From Aphanomyces cochlioides (Eukaryota > Oomycota > Saprolegniomycetes > Saprolegniales > Verrucalvaceae): 64,000 nt of DNA. The stretch covers positions 124,001 to 188,000 of the forward strand of contig JAHQRK010000027.1 of NCBI GenBank assembly GCA_019828595.1, read 5' to 3'. The notes under the pieces were generated by a model. The model was given only the letters and a program-made list of their open reading frames with translations, did not search any database and was not told the origin of the DNA. The translations under genes and the position numbers were made by a program. The stretch's first letter is position 1. Each line of letters opens with the position of its first letter. This document shows, piece by piece, positions 39,771-50,516 of the stretch.

Positions 39771-41924
39771 TGAAAACGCAAACACAATTGTGAAGATGAC
39801 GGCAACACCATTCCAGCCAGTGGACCTGAAGTAAGTGACATAGACACTAGACGCCACTGTTCCCACCGAACGGTCTTCTTTCTCGACTAGAGCGCCACTC
39901 TTGCTTGCTGGGGCGCTGGAAGCTTCAGGAAGAGGAACAACCACCACGTAATCATCATTAGCAACAGCCGCGTCGAAACTGTTCAAATGCGGAAATTTTT
40001 CCTTGATCAAGTCAAAGGAACCATCACCAACAATCGTGCCATCTTCCATCACAATGACACGGTCAGCCTTCGGCAAGAAGTGGTAATGACTGTTGAGTAC
40101 AAGTACGACCGTCTTATCCGCCAGAAGATTTTGAATACATTCTTGTGGACTGCGCCAGCGACATGCACATCAAGAGCACTGAGCGGATCGTCGAAGAGAT
40201 AAATATCTGCATTTTCACGGTACATGGCGCGGGCAAGACTGACATGAGCTTTTTTGCCACCGCTCAAATTGATACCACGTTCACCAATTTCAGTGGCATC
40301 ACCTTCAGGGAGGATAGCCAAGTCGGTTTTAAGCTGGCACGCAGAGAGAACTCGATCGTATCGGGCATCGTCATATTCATCGGCAAAGAGAATATTGTCT
40401 TTAAGGCTGGCGTGTTGGATCCAAGCTTCTTGGGCGACGTAGGAGATACGCCCGGCGACATGGCGAGTTCCATTAACTTGTTGAATTTCACCCAAGATGG
40501 CGTTGATGAGACTTGACTTGCCGCTGCCGACAGAACCGACAATAATTGTCAATGATTTGGGCGTAATGTTCAAATTGATGTTGTTCAGCGTCAAAGGTGT
40601 AGCGACCGAATCGTCATTGTCTTGAGGACTGTGAGGATCAACGTGCCAGCTGAAATTGCCGTCGCGGATTTCAATCGTCTCGGTCTCACCAGCCTGGATC
40701 CGCTTGGTGTCGTCGATTTCATGCGCTAGCAAAAATTCTCCCACTCGTCCACAAGACGCCAGAGCTTCATATGCCATGATGATCGACGTTGAGAAAACTG
40801 TGCATGGAAGACGGGCGACGTTCATATATGCCAGGGCTGTAAACGCAAGAGACGGCGTTAGGTTGTTGCCTTGAGCGGTGTACACTGCTAGACAAATTGC
40901 GAGGGATAAGATTGGTGCCACGGTGAGCATGACAGTGTTGAAAACTCGGATGTTTTGGTGCTTCTGAAGTATAGCAAGCTCTTGCTCACGAAGACTCGCA
41001 ACTTGATCTTCGAGGTGGGATTCCCAGGCATAGAGCTTAATCACTCGCACACCTTGGAGTATTTCGTTTGTGAGTTTCACGCGGTTGGATTGTACAGCGA
41101 GAAGTTCACGGCGGTAGGATCCAATCCTTGTCGATGTGTTGAAACCGATATACAAGAGAGCCGCCATGACAACTCCCCCAGAAAGCCCGACGACATAGCC
41201 AAGGTTCAAGCCGATCAAGATGAAGATAGAAGCCACGTTAAATGGCGCGACGAGAACCCATGGACCCGTCAAGAAGCCTTGGAAGAGACGTTCGGAATCG
41301 ACTGAGGTGGGTGTGACGATTTCACCTGATGTCATGCTGCGTTTCGCAAAACCCGACAGTTTTAACCCCTTGAGATAGACCGAGTCCATGATAATTGTCT
41401 TGGCATTCACACCCAAGTTGGACGAGAGGTATTGTCCATAGTCAATGAGCGTCACGGAAGCAAAGGACAGCGAAGTCAACAGAGCAGCAAGGCCGTAGCC
41501 GCTTGAAATACCAAGAGTTGTATGCACTTCATCACCGTCGCGCGTTTGGAGATATTGCAGCAGTGACTTGATCACGCTTGGTTGGACAAGCATAACGGCG
41601 GCATAGACCACATAGATGCTGACTGTAGAGTAGCACTTGGCTCGAATTGTTCGCATAATGGCTCGCGCGACGCTCGGCGACGGTGTTGCCATTTCTTCTT
41701 TCCAAAACACGTCAAATCGTGCATGGAGCCGAGCAGACGAGTCTTCAGGAGCAAGTTTCCACACATCTTCCTCCATGAGTGTCTTTTTGGCACCACGAAA
41801 CATCAATGGCTCCAGCCAGAGGATGAGTGCATCAACGAACCTCTCGCCATGGACGCTCTGTCGTCGATGCCGACTCTGGGCGTGGAGATTCGAGGTTGTG
41901 GTAGTCGGCAGTGTCACTTGCCGT
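39771..41924 (-). pseudogene. ABCC-type ABC transporter, truncated and frameshifted (copy 1)
   Basis: This reads as the N-terminal half of the same family as the intact gene at 42,949-46,767: TMD1, then NBD1 with Walker A GSVGSGKSS, Q-loop region YVAQEAW and Walker B YLFDDPLSALD. Four lesions are visible against the paralogue. (1) The ancestral ATG at 41,922-41,924 is ACG. (2) About 29 bp are missing near 41,840, so the N-terminal stretch falls out of frame. (3) One base is lost near 40,145 after NBD1, and the sense frame resumes with MPKADRVIVMEDG. (4) Homology stops at 39,771, just inside TMD2, where the tRNA array begins, so the rest of TMD2 and all of NBD2 are gone. The signature LSGGKKA has lost the usual Gln (LSGGQ), in line with relaxed constraint. 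A 634-residue frame (40,049-41,953) survives, but it uses a non-ancestral start. Confidence 0.88.
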
Positions 41925-42948
41925 AAAATGACAAAATGGCATGATGCAAGCACGTGCTACAATTTGAGGCACCCAATTCGAAAGACATGTCCCAACACTT
42001 GGAACGTCCTGCCTCATGATATTCTGTCCAAGGATGGTGGTCTCTGCGTCGATTTATATCAAGAAAACCACCCACGAAGCATGCAGATGGCTCAGAGCTG
42101 TACTAGTAGTTATTACCACGGGATTTCTTCCCCTGGCGACATCTAAAGCAAAGATGCCAAGTTCATGTGAATCACTGCATTGTATTCACAATATTTCAAC
42201 AACAGTCGAGGTTGCGACTGAATATGTTCCTTCTCTGGAGGCTGAAACCAACGTGATTACGTCAGGCTTGGAGGTTCATTCTGATCGGCTCCAAGTTCGA
42301 AACGAGATGTCGATAGCGGATGTGGCGGAACGTCTCGCTCGAGGCAGCCAGATCAGGTGCCGAATTGAGAAAAGCAGCATGCGACAAAGTGGCACATGGC
42401 AATTTGGTTCAAATTTCAAAATGGAGCATAACGACTGTCTTCGCTAATATGATCGCAAAAGACAGCGATTTGGAAGGGCTGATAATTCATCCACTCAAAG
42501 CCGCAACATGAGCTCCTTCGACCAAGCAACAGTCTAAGCTTACACGGACGATTGGACGCGCAACTTCGATTTGGATTACGTAACAGCATCATGTCACGGC
42601 TCGCTCCTTTGGAGCTGTTGGTCGTGTTGCCCTCATCAAGTCCACCTTCTATACTGCCCATACTCGATGTATGTATGAACGGAGTGACATTTGGTTTCTT
42701 TACAAGAAGCGTTGGATTTGACACTCGATCAATGTGGTTGGGACAAATTTCAAGCTCAAACGTGCCTTTTCAAATGCTTACTGGCCGTCGACAGGGATAA
42801 CTGCTAATCTTAAGGCATACCAACAATGGTGTGGAATAGTCGTGTGGAGCCTTAGAATTTCATTTGAAATGTAAATCATGTGTTTGTCGGCATTCTTAGT
42901 TAATGAGTATTGCGAGTTCAGACTCGGAGTATTCTGAATCGCAAGAAA
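41925..42948. other. 5' flank of ABC copy 1, duplicated near 52.6-53.1 kb
   Basis: This region separates the start of ABC copy 1 from the end of ABC copy 2. About 42,020-42,090 and 42,250-42,440 resemble 52,695-52,775 and 52,890-53,080. In the second block a plus-strand reading shares DVAERL, with third-position changes that keep the amino acids, so it may derive from a coding sequence. From about 42,460 to 42,948 I see no gene. Confidence 0.6.
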
Positions 42949-45900
42949 TTACAGAGTGACATGTGCTTGCTTGGCCAGTTCGGCAAACGCACCGCCCTCT
43001 TTTGCCAGCAGAACTTGAGGCGAATCGTATTCAATCACAGATCCTCGGTCCATGACGAGGATGCGATCGCTGTCAATGATCGTATCAAGACGATGTGCAA
43101 TGATAAGCATCGTCACGTCGCGGAAGCATTCCTTGATAGCCTGCTGAATCAGACGGTCAGACTCCAAGTCAATGTTGGCCGTGGCTTCATCCAGGACAAC
43201 CACACGGCTTTGACGAAGAAGAGCTCGGGCAATGCACAAGAGCTGGCGCTGACCAACGGAGAGATTACTTCCCTTTTCAGCGACTTGGAAATCCAAACCA
43301 CCTTCCAAACAACCAGCCAAGTGAACTTTTTTCAGCACAGCCCACAAGTCTGCATCGGCCACTTGCTTGGATGGGTCGATGTTAAATCGCAATGAGCCAC
43401 TGAAGAGAACAGGGTCTTGCGGAATGATCGTGAGGCGGGATCGCAACGCATGTATATTCACTTGGGAAATATCAATGCCATCAATTTTGATGCTTCCACT
43501 GGCCGCTTCAACCGTCCGAAACAACGCCGCCATGAGGGAGCTCTTTCCAGAGCCTGTTCGACCACAAATGCCGATTTTTTCACCGCCGTTGGCAACAAAG
43601 CTGACATCGCGAAGCACCAAATCCAAGTGGTCGCGATACCGCATGGAGTATGATTCAAAGCTGATCGTGCCTTGAGCTGGCCATTCAGCTGGCGTCGCCT
43701 CAATTTCTTCGCATTTGTCCCCTTCGGTGTCTAGAGAATTGTAATGCTCTAGTCGTTCCACGCAAGTCATGATGTTCTCGACCATGGATGAATTCATCGT
43801 CACGCGGGACAAGAAGGCCGACATCTGGGAAGCATACGTGAGTCCCAAGCCTGCAGCCGTGACACCAATTGATGACTTGGACGCGACCGAAATAAATGAA
43901 ACACCAGCGATGATGACTGCCGAGACCCAGTCGAGGCGCATTTGAAGCCATCGTGACGACGTGCGGTAAATCATGAAGTAACTTTGGTTGTGGTCGAGCA
44001 CTTCACGACTCTTTGTGGCAAAGGACCGCGTCATGTCAAAGGCACGGATGGTGGTGATGCCATTGATGGTTTCAGAAATGATATTGATGACTGGCGTGCG
44101 GGAAATACTCTCGAGGCGCTTGAGCTCACCTGATGTGCGGTTATAAAAGACTTGGATCTTTTGGAATAGCCAAACCAATGGAACGTAGACAATCAAGATG
44201 TACGGCGATGTCGCTGCACACACGACGATGACACCGGCGATCTGGAAACCAAATTGGAGGGCAAGTACGCCAAAGAACGGAAGAATACTATCCACTTGGT
44301 CCAAGTCACTTGAGAAACGGTTGAGCACTCGGCCGACTGGAGTCACGTCGAAGAACGTGTTGACTGGAGCTTGGATGACTTTCTTGAACAGTTTAGCGTG
44401 AAGAGTCCTCGAGCAAAGCACGCAAAGGTAAACAATATACATACTGCGACCCCACATCAAAACAATGGAAACTAAGGCGAGCACGCAGTAGACAATGACG
44501 TCCCGGACGTTGTGGCCAGGATGAGCAGCCCAGTACCCCATGAACCAATCTGTCAATACGACAGTGGCTTGGGATACAGAGAACGCAACAACGATCGTGA
44601 CGATGACAACCAGACCGTTCCAGCCAGTGGACTTGAAATAAGTCACATAGATGCTTGAGGCGATAGCGCCAATAGCTCGATCTTCTTTCTGGACAAGAGT
44701 TCCGTTCTTGTTTGTCGCCTCTGATGCTTCAGCTTGCGGAATAACCACAACGTAGTCTTCCTCCGCAACACCATCGTCAAAACTGTTGAATTGGGGAAAC
44801 TTCGCCTTGATCACATCGAAGGAACCATCACCGACGATCGTGCCGTCTTCCATCACAAGGACACGGTCAGCCTTCGGCAAGAAGTGGTAATGACTATTGA
44901 GCACAAGGATGACCGTCTTGTCGGCAAGGAGATTTTGAATACAGTCTTGAAACACAGCACCAGCTACATGCACGTCAAGAGCGCTCAGCGGATCGTCAAA
45001 GAGATAAAAGTCGGCATTCTCGCGGTACATAGCACGGGCGAGGCTAACACGAGCTTTTTGGCCACCACTTAGATTGATACCGCGCTCACCAATTTCCGTA
45101 GCATCGCCCTCGGGGAGGATAGCCAAGTCAGGTTTGAGCTGGCACGCAGAGAGAACTCGATCGTATCGGGCTTCGTCATATTCATCGGCAAAGAGAATAT
45201 TGTCCTTGAGACTGGCATGTTGGATCCAAGCTTCTTGGGCGACGTAGGAAATTCGTCCGGCAACCCGACGCGAGCCACTGACTTGATGGATTTCGCCAAG
45301 GATGGCATTAATGAGACTCGACTTGCCGCTGCCAACAGCACCAACGATAATCGTCAATGACTTTGGTGTTATGTTCAAATTGATGTTGTTGAGTGTGACA
45401 GGACTCGCAATAGAATCTTCAGCTTCATCATTGTCTTCAAGATTTTTGGGATCGACGTGCCAGCTGAAATTTCCATCTTGGATCTCAATTACTGCGGCAC
45501 CGCCAGCTTCAATCCGCTTTGTATCGTCAATTTCATCTGCCAGCATGAATTCACCAACGCGACGGCAAGACGCTAGCGCTTCCGATGCAAACATAATGGA
45601 GGTGGAAAAGACAGTGCAAGGAAGACGGGCCACGTTCATGTACGCCAGAGTTGTAAATGCCAAGGAGGGAGTCAAATTATTGCCCAGGGAAATGTACACA
45701 ACGAGGCAGAGTGCGAGAGATAACGTTGGTGCGATGGACAAAGCGACCGTGTTGAGCACACGAGCGTATTGGTATTTCTTGAGTAGAATGAGCTCTTCTT
45801 CCCGGATAGCTCCCACTTGATCTTCGAGGAAACTTTCCCACGCGTACAGTTTGACGACACGAACCCCTTGAAGGATTTCGTTTGTGAGTTTCACGCGGTT

Positions 45901-46767
45901 GGATTGCAATTTGAGAATTTCATGTCGAATTGTCCCGACGGCAGTCGATGTAGTGTAGCCAACGTAGAGCAATAACGCCATGACGACACCGCCAACAATG
46001 CCAACAATGTAGCCGAGAGTGAAGCCAATCAAGACGAAAATGACAGCGACATTGACCGGGGCGACAATAACCCAAGGACCGAGCAAAAAGCCTTGAAAAA
46101 GACGCTCCGAATCGACAGACGACAGTGTCACGATTTCGCCAGACGTCATGCTGCGCTTGGCATACCCTGACAGCTTGAGAGCTTTGAGGTATACACAATC
46201 CATCACGATCGACTTGGCATTGACGCCCAAATTGGACGCGAGATATTGGCCATAGTCGATCAGGGTCACCGACAAGAGTGACAGCGACGTGAGTAGTGCA
46301 GCAAGGCCGTAGCCAGACGTGATTCCTAGCGACGTGTGGACTTCATCGCCTTCTCGCGTTTGCAGATATTGCAGCAAGGATCTGATGACGCTTGGTTGTA
46401 AGAGCATAAGCACCGCGTACGTTGAATAAACGCTAACCGAGTAGATCCACTTTCCTTGCATGGTCCGCATCATGGCACGTGCAAAGCTTGGCGATGGTTT
46501 CGTCTTCTCAACTTTCCAAAAGCGGTCAAAGCGTGCATTTAGCTGTGCCGCTGTGTCTGCTGGCGCGAGTTTCCACACATCCTCTTCCATCAGTGTTTTC
46601 TTGGCTCCACGGAACATCATCGGCTCAAGCCAGAGGATGAGGGCATCAACGAGCCAATTCGACGTCCCCATTGGATTTGGAACTTCTCGCCATGGTCGCT
46701 CTGTCGAACGAGGCGACTCTGGGTGCGGCGATGCGATGCCATGATACACAGCGTTGTCGCTCGCCAT
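42949..46767 (-). CDS. Full-length ABCC (MRP-type) ABC transporter
   Basis: 1,272 residues in one uninterrupted frame, with layout TMD1-NBD1-TMD2-NBD2 and no extra N-terminal TMD0, as in short MRPs. TMD1 spans about residues 105-400. NBD1 has Walker A GAVGSGKSS (about 476), the YVAQEAW Q-loop region, signature LSGGQKA (about 563) and Walker B YLFDDPLSALD (about 586), where Asp replaces the catalytic Glu, as is usual in ABCC NBD1. TMD2 spans about 690-990. NBD2 is canonical: Walker A GRTGSGKSS (about 1068), signature LSVGQRQ (about 1168), VVVLDEATANID (about 1190) and the AHRLD His loop (about 1223). Such proteins are ATP-driven exporters in the plasma or vacuolar membrane; the substrate cannot be read from sequence. 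The start matches the paralogue at 57,224 (MASDNAVYHG). No intron is seen. It is the only complete member here. Confidence 0.95.
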   Translation of the reverse strand: MASDNAVYHGIASPHPESPRSTERPWREVPNPMGTSNWLVDALILWLEPMMFRGAKKTLMEEDVWKLAPADTAAQLNARFDRFWKVEKTKPSPSFARAMMRTMQGKWIYSVSVYSTYAVLMLLQPSVIRSLLQYLQTREGDEVHTSLGITSGYGLAALLTSLSLLSVTLIDYGQYLASNLGVNAKSIVMDCVYLKALKLSGYAKRSMTSGEIVTLSSVDSERLFQGFLLGPWVIVAPVNVAVIFVLIGFTLGYIVGIVGGVVMALLLYVGYTTSTAVGTIRHEILKLQSNRVKLTNEILQGVRVVKLYAWESFLEDQVGAIREEELILLKKYQYARVLNTVALSIAPTLSLALCLVVYISLGNNLTPSLAFTTLAYMNVARLPCTVFSTSIMFASEALASCRRVGEFMLADEIDDTKRIEAGGAAVIEIQDGNFSWHVDPKNLEDNDEAEDSIASPVTLNNINLNITPKSLTIIVGAVGSGKSSLINAILGEIHQVSGSRRVAGRISYVAQEAWIQHASLKDNILFADEYDEARYDRVLSACQLKPDLAILPEGDATEIGERGINLSGGQKARVSLARAMYRENADFYLFDDPLSALDVHVAGAVFQDCIQNLLADKTVILVLNSHYHFLPKADRVLVMEDGTIVGDGSFDVIKAKFPQFNSFDDGVAEEDYVVVIPQAEASEATNKNGTLVQKEDRAIGAIASSIYVTYFKSTGWNGLVVIVTIVVAFSVSQATVVLTDWFMGYWAAHPGHNVRDVIVYCVLALVSIVLMWGRSMYIVYLCVLCSRTLHAKLFKKVIQAPVNTFFDVTPVGRVLNRFSSDLDQVDSILPFFGVLALQFGFQIAGVIVVCAATSPYILIVYVPLVWLFQKIQVFYNRTSGELKRLESISRTPVINIISETINGITTIRAFDMTRSFATKSREVLDHNQSYFMIYRTSSRWLQMRLDWVSAVIIAGVSFISVASKSSIGVTAAGLGLTYASQMSAFLSRVTMNSSMVENIMTCVERLEHYNSLDTEGDKCEEIEATPAEWPAQGTISFESYSMRYRDHLDLVLRDVSFVANGGEKIGICGRTGSGKSSLMAALFRTVEAASGSIKIDGIDISQVNIHALRSRLTIIPQDPVLFSGSLRFNIDPSKQVADADLWAVLKKVHLAGCLEGGLDFQVAEKGSNLSVGQRQLLCIARALLRQSRVVVLDEATANIDLESDRLIQQAIKECFRDVTMLIIAHRLDTIIDSDRILVMDRGSVIEYDSPQVLLAKEGGAFAELAKQAHVTL

Positions 46768-48481
46768 GTGGGTTGAATTTCGGAATGTGCCCAGTGCTCA
46801 CGAATTCGAGAAAAGTGTCGCTGGTTGGGTTGACAACCGACACATGCGTGGAAATGAAACTTGCCACGAGTAGTGCATTTGATTAGGGATTTGAATTGAA
46901 GACTAAACAAGATCCACCTTAATTTGCATCTTTGGGATTGCCAAGGAAAACCTTTGATCGAGCTGATTCGTTTCAACTAGAGCTCTATTAAGTCAGAGGC
47001 TTAATGGAGTTGTAAGTGGCTCTGCTTTGGGGTTCTTTTGAGGCAAATGCAGCAAATCTGACAGCACGAGTCGCTCCATCGATTCCGACAGTCCACCTCG
47101 GAACATACCTCGGAAAGCATGCGAAGTGGAGTCTCGTCTATGATTGGATGCACTCTTCAAGAAACTGAGCCACTGCTATGAGACAACTCACGCCATCAAA
47201 GAGAAACACATGAGCGAGAAGACTGAAAGCTGCAAGTCAGGCGGATGACCACGTGCAGTTTACTCCACTTAACTGCTGCTGAATTAACTAGACTCCTTTG
47301 TGAAAGGATCAATTCTGCAATCCTGACATGCATTGTCAAAGACGATCTCTTGACAGTAAACGATTGGTTGATATTCCACGGTGAGAATTCGAAATAACCC
47401 ATCCATGTCGGACAATTGAAGTCTGGGAGGATAAGTGGATAAGATAAAAATCGTGCATCGTGATTGGTTGATTCTGACCAGCTTACCTTAGCAAGATTGT
47501 CCATTTTCTTCCATCATCTATCACAAAGATCGCATGAGTTTACACTGTGAATAAACTTATCGGTGTTGTTTGAAATTTCCAGTAGATGAGAGTATGAAGG
47601 TGGAAGTGTAGAGCAATTGTCGTCTCACCACACTCGAGTGAGCATTCTTCCTCAAGAGTTTTGGAGCACTTTTTCCTCGATATTCACTTTATACGTTCAT
47701 TAGGCTATCTAAGTACTGCCACTCAGGAATCTTGAGCGATGTATAGTAACGAAGCAATCAGTAAACAACGACGAGCTAGCTCAAGATCTAGTGTCAAACT
47801 TAATTTGCGGATTGTTATCTCTGGTCTAGAAGAGCGTATTGCCCATTCCAGTGCAAACCTCGCAGGAACGGACTTTTGTGATTATATCAGACAATCATAG
47901 TCAAGTCCAAACTGGCCAGCGAAAAAATCCTTGAAATACGACACATGACATCTCAAGGGCGATTCAATGGTTGATGTGTGATCTGCGTATTGATAGACCG
48001 AGTCTTGGACGTATGTGAAGTGTTGTGCCCCGTTTGAGTTTGGGTCAGAAGACAGGTTTTTAAAGGTTTTATTTAGGTTTATTTATAGTCTAGGTTGGTC
48101 CACGCTGGAGCTCGCGAAAGATGCGATACTTTGACGCAGTCGGAACGCGCTGTACGTCTTTCCCCATGTCAGTTGACGGAGCCGCCGTGTCGAGCACGTA
48201 GTGGGGCTTGAGCTCTCCTGGTATCACTAGCATGGTCAAGTAAATTCAATGAATGCAATTCAATGTAGGTTTTTCTAGTTTCACATCATGGACGACGTCA
48301 GACATATCGCACTCACTGCAGCAAAGCGAAGGTCGAGTAAATTTTTCTGCAGGTGGATGACTCGGAGGAGGGGGCCCCCAATGTCGTCCAAAAAGGGACT
48401 TCAATGTTTTCTCTCGTCGGTGAAGGCGGCAGGTCCATGCCACAGCCCTGAGATGACCGAATCCCATCATTGTGCCCATCG
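46768..48481. other. Intergenic region upstream of the intact ABC gene
   Basis: No gene is recognised in 1.7 kb. The first 60 bp weakly match the equivalent position upstream of ABC copy 3. About 47,100-47,500 has patchy similarity to about 58,970-59,290, for example 'attggttg' near the end of both, so part of this flank seems to have been duplicated with the ABC genes. Short ORFs here match nothing I know. Confidence 0.5.
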
Positions 48482-48575
48482 GTTGGGTACTGCCAAGTGT
48501 TGATGCTCTGACTGAGGCCGATGATGTTTCGCGGAGCCAAAGGACACTTATGAAGGAAGATGTCCTGGAGATTCC
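48482..48575 (+). pseudogene. Relic of an ABC transporter N-terminus, inverted
   Basis: On the plus strand the sequence follows the family's N-terminal region. It has a shortened match to GTSNWLVDAL, then MMFRGAK in frame at 48,521-48,541, and after a one-base deletion TLMKEDVLEI, matching TLMEEDVWKL of the intact gene. The segment between VDAL and the MM pair has lost bases. No further ABC sequence continues downstream. It points the opposite way to the other ABC copies. Confidence 0.7.
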
Positions 48576-49604
48576 TACATCGTTGGCACGTGGTTTGACG
48601 AAAGTCACACTCGTAGAGTGGGTTGTGCACTAAACTTTGAAACAAGAGAACTCGAACAAGTTGCCAGGTCGCCAACGCATCTACTTTTGGAGGTGCATTT
48701 ACCGACGCTTGCATCGGAGAGTCGTTACCACGAGCTACGTCATCCTTACTTACACCGCTGTGTTGGGTCACGGGCGAAGCAGGTTGCACACTAAAGCACA
48801 TGACGACTATGAAGTGTGAGTTAGCTGGTAGTATCGTTGTTTGGTCACGAGTTGGACTCTCGTCTTGACAAGATGCATTGAACTTCATCGATTGCAACAG
48901 TCAAGCAGCAGGTCCTCTTCCACATCCATCGAGCTCTGGAGCATAACCATGCCGGTCTACTCCGTTCGAACGGAAGAGCCTTCTGGAGCAAACCTGTTGA
49001 TTTTAAACCTTGTTGTGAAATTGTCGAATGGATGTGCAGATAGTTCACTTCTCAACAAGTCCAAGCGCTGTGCTACTGTCCATATCAAGTGGCCAACACG
49101 TACAAGTTTCATCATGGATGGCCGTGGTTCAATGGATTAATAGGTCGCAGCAACCACCATGAAAAATCTGTCATCTTGATTTCAATTGTTGATTGACCTT
49201 GTTGAGTGCGACCTGGTTGTTCTCCACCAAGTTGAGCCTCAAGTCGTATACAAACGTATTGCTGACGCTGCATTCCTCATCATAAATTGCGATTAGACTA
49301 CAAAGCCTGTCCATCGCGGAGGATTCCAAAAGCCCTATGAGCTTTTAGTCGGTGGCATTGAAGCAGCTCGTCCAACTTTACCGAAAGGATAAACAAAGGG
49401 GATGGGTTGAGCGTGCGACCTGCAAATGGTCGCAGTGGCACTGAACAAAGACAGAGGCGCGACTTAGTCTAATGTGTTTGCTTTTGAAGTGTCGGCTACT
49501 GTGACTTTCCATGCGAGCGAAGTTCATTGTGAGCTGACTTCAAGGTAGTAGGAATCGCCCACGAAGGAAACAAAGACAATGATGACGAGGGAACTGGATA
49601 AGAC
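48576..49604. other. Intergenic region without a recognised gene
   Basis: Several ORFs of 60-190 codons overlap on both strands. The longest (minus strand, 48,313-48,897) runs antisense through the ABC relic and is not credible as a gene. A 99-codon plus-strand frame at 48,841-49,140 has no family resemblance that I can identify. Confidence 0.5.
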
Positions 49605-50516
49605 TTAATTCAATATGAACGCAACACTCGCTTTCGATCGTTTCCTCGGCAGCGAATCTTTCTCTTCCTCGACTGGATTTGAACGCTTGTAGGAGTTGGC
49701 CGCTCGCAACAACTGAGGCATTCCCCCAGCAGTTGCAATCGCCATCGATATGTTCACTTCGGGCTCAATGCGGGAGATTTTGCCACCGTCAAAGTACGCC
49801 ACGACACTGAATGGAATAGTCGCACGTTTTCCCACTGGAGCATCAACGCTTGTCAGGGGAAGAACGTTGTTTGCTTCGGGGAATGGTTTGTCGTGTGCCT
49901 TGACGGTCATTTCCATGGACACGCGAAGGAGTAGATCACCACTGCAGTCGTCCAAAGAAAGGACTTCAGAAGACAGGAAAGTCAACCGAAAGATGGGAAA
50001 GACAGATGCCCACTCCAGCCACCTTCTGGGCACTGCATCAGAGAAGAGGTCGGCCTCCATCTTGACTTGACTTGGAGTTGCGATGCTTGGCATACCGTGA
50101 GCGTAGAACGCCAAGTAGTCGAGAAATCGACGCGCAAGGGATGCGTGGTAGGCCGTCACGTGAGCCTTGTGTTGAGCTTGAAGAGTCTCCACTTCTTTCG
50201 CGAGGTGCTCCTTTGTTGCAACGAGCAGCTTGAGTTGACGCGACTTTTCACGCGAGCGTCGTTGAGCCATGACAAGCTGGCGGCGGCGGACTTCCGACGT
50301 AGGTCGAATACCGGCAAGGTTGACAACATGAGAGGGCAATGCTCGCTCAGAAGGTGAGAGCTTGTCACGCGGTGGTTGGCGGGCGTATAGACCTCGTTCG
50401 ATGACGGCGAGCATGATATTTGAGAAATGAGCGGAGATGCACAAGGTTAAATCCAACGCGACCCCGATTGCAGGGGACCTGCGTCTTGTCACGGCGGTTG
50501 GAGCGTGGGATATCAA
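49605..50516 (-). CDS. bZIP transcription factor of oomycete type
   Basis: 303 residues from the first ATG. A second ATG at 50,414 (MLAVIERG) would give 269 and is an equally good start. The basic region (about residues 77-93) contains RRRQLVMAQRRSREKS. In the standard alignment to N-x-x-A-A-x-x-S-R the Asn is Leu81. Leucines at 98, 105 and 112 continue as a short zipper, although the spacing from the basic region is one residue off the textbook register. Oomycete bZIPs with the Asn replaced are known, some tied to oxidative-stress responses. Residues about 145-265 look like the C-terminal NTF2/SnoaL-like region of oomycete bZIPs, with WLEWASVFPIFRL and PFSVVAYFDGGKISRIEP. The end is basic (PRKRSK), a possible nuclear signal. 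The DNA target is not predictable. Confidence 0.72.
   Translation of the reverse strand: MISHAPTAVTRRRSPAIGVALDLTLCISAHFSNIMLAVIERGLYARQPPRDKLSPSERALPSHVVNLAGIRPTSEVRRRQLVMAQRRSREKSRQLKLLVATKEHLAKEVETLQAQHKAHVTAYHASLARRFLDYLAFYAHGMPSIATPSQVKMEADLFSDAVPRRWLEWASVFPIFRLTFLSSEVLSLDDCSGDLLLRVSMEMTVKAHDKPFPEANNVLPLTSVDAPVGKRATIPFSVVAYFDGGKISRIEPEVNISMAIATAGGMPQLLRAANSYKRSNPVEEEKDSLPRKRSKASVAFILN

Noticed and set aside
383..39793. Repeated ORFs of 77-183 codons in every 854-bp unit, on both strands
   Set aside because: They run through the tRNA gene and low-complexity spacer, overlap each other in several frames and change frame with each small indel. They are identical only because the DNA is repeated.
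40145..40516. Plus-strand ORFs of 60-123 codons inside the ABC genes
   Set aside because: They are antisense to well-supported ABC coding sequence and recur at the same place in each paralogue.
42540..42840. Possible LINE reverse-transcriptase trace (a GRVALIKSTF-like reading on the plus strand)
   Set aside because: Only a few residues fit and the frame is broken by stops, with no catalytic motif nearby.
48313..48897. 194-codon minus-strand ORF
   Set aside because: It reads antisense through the ABC relic and has no recognisable domain.
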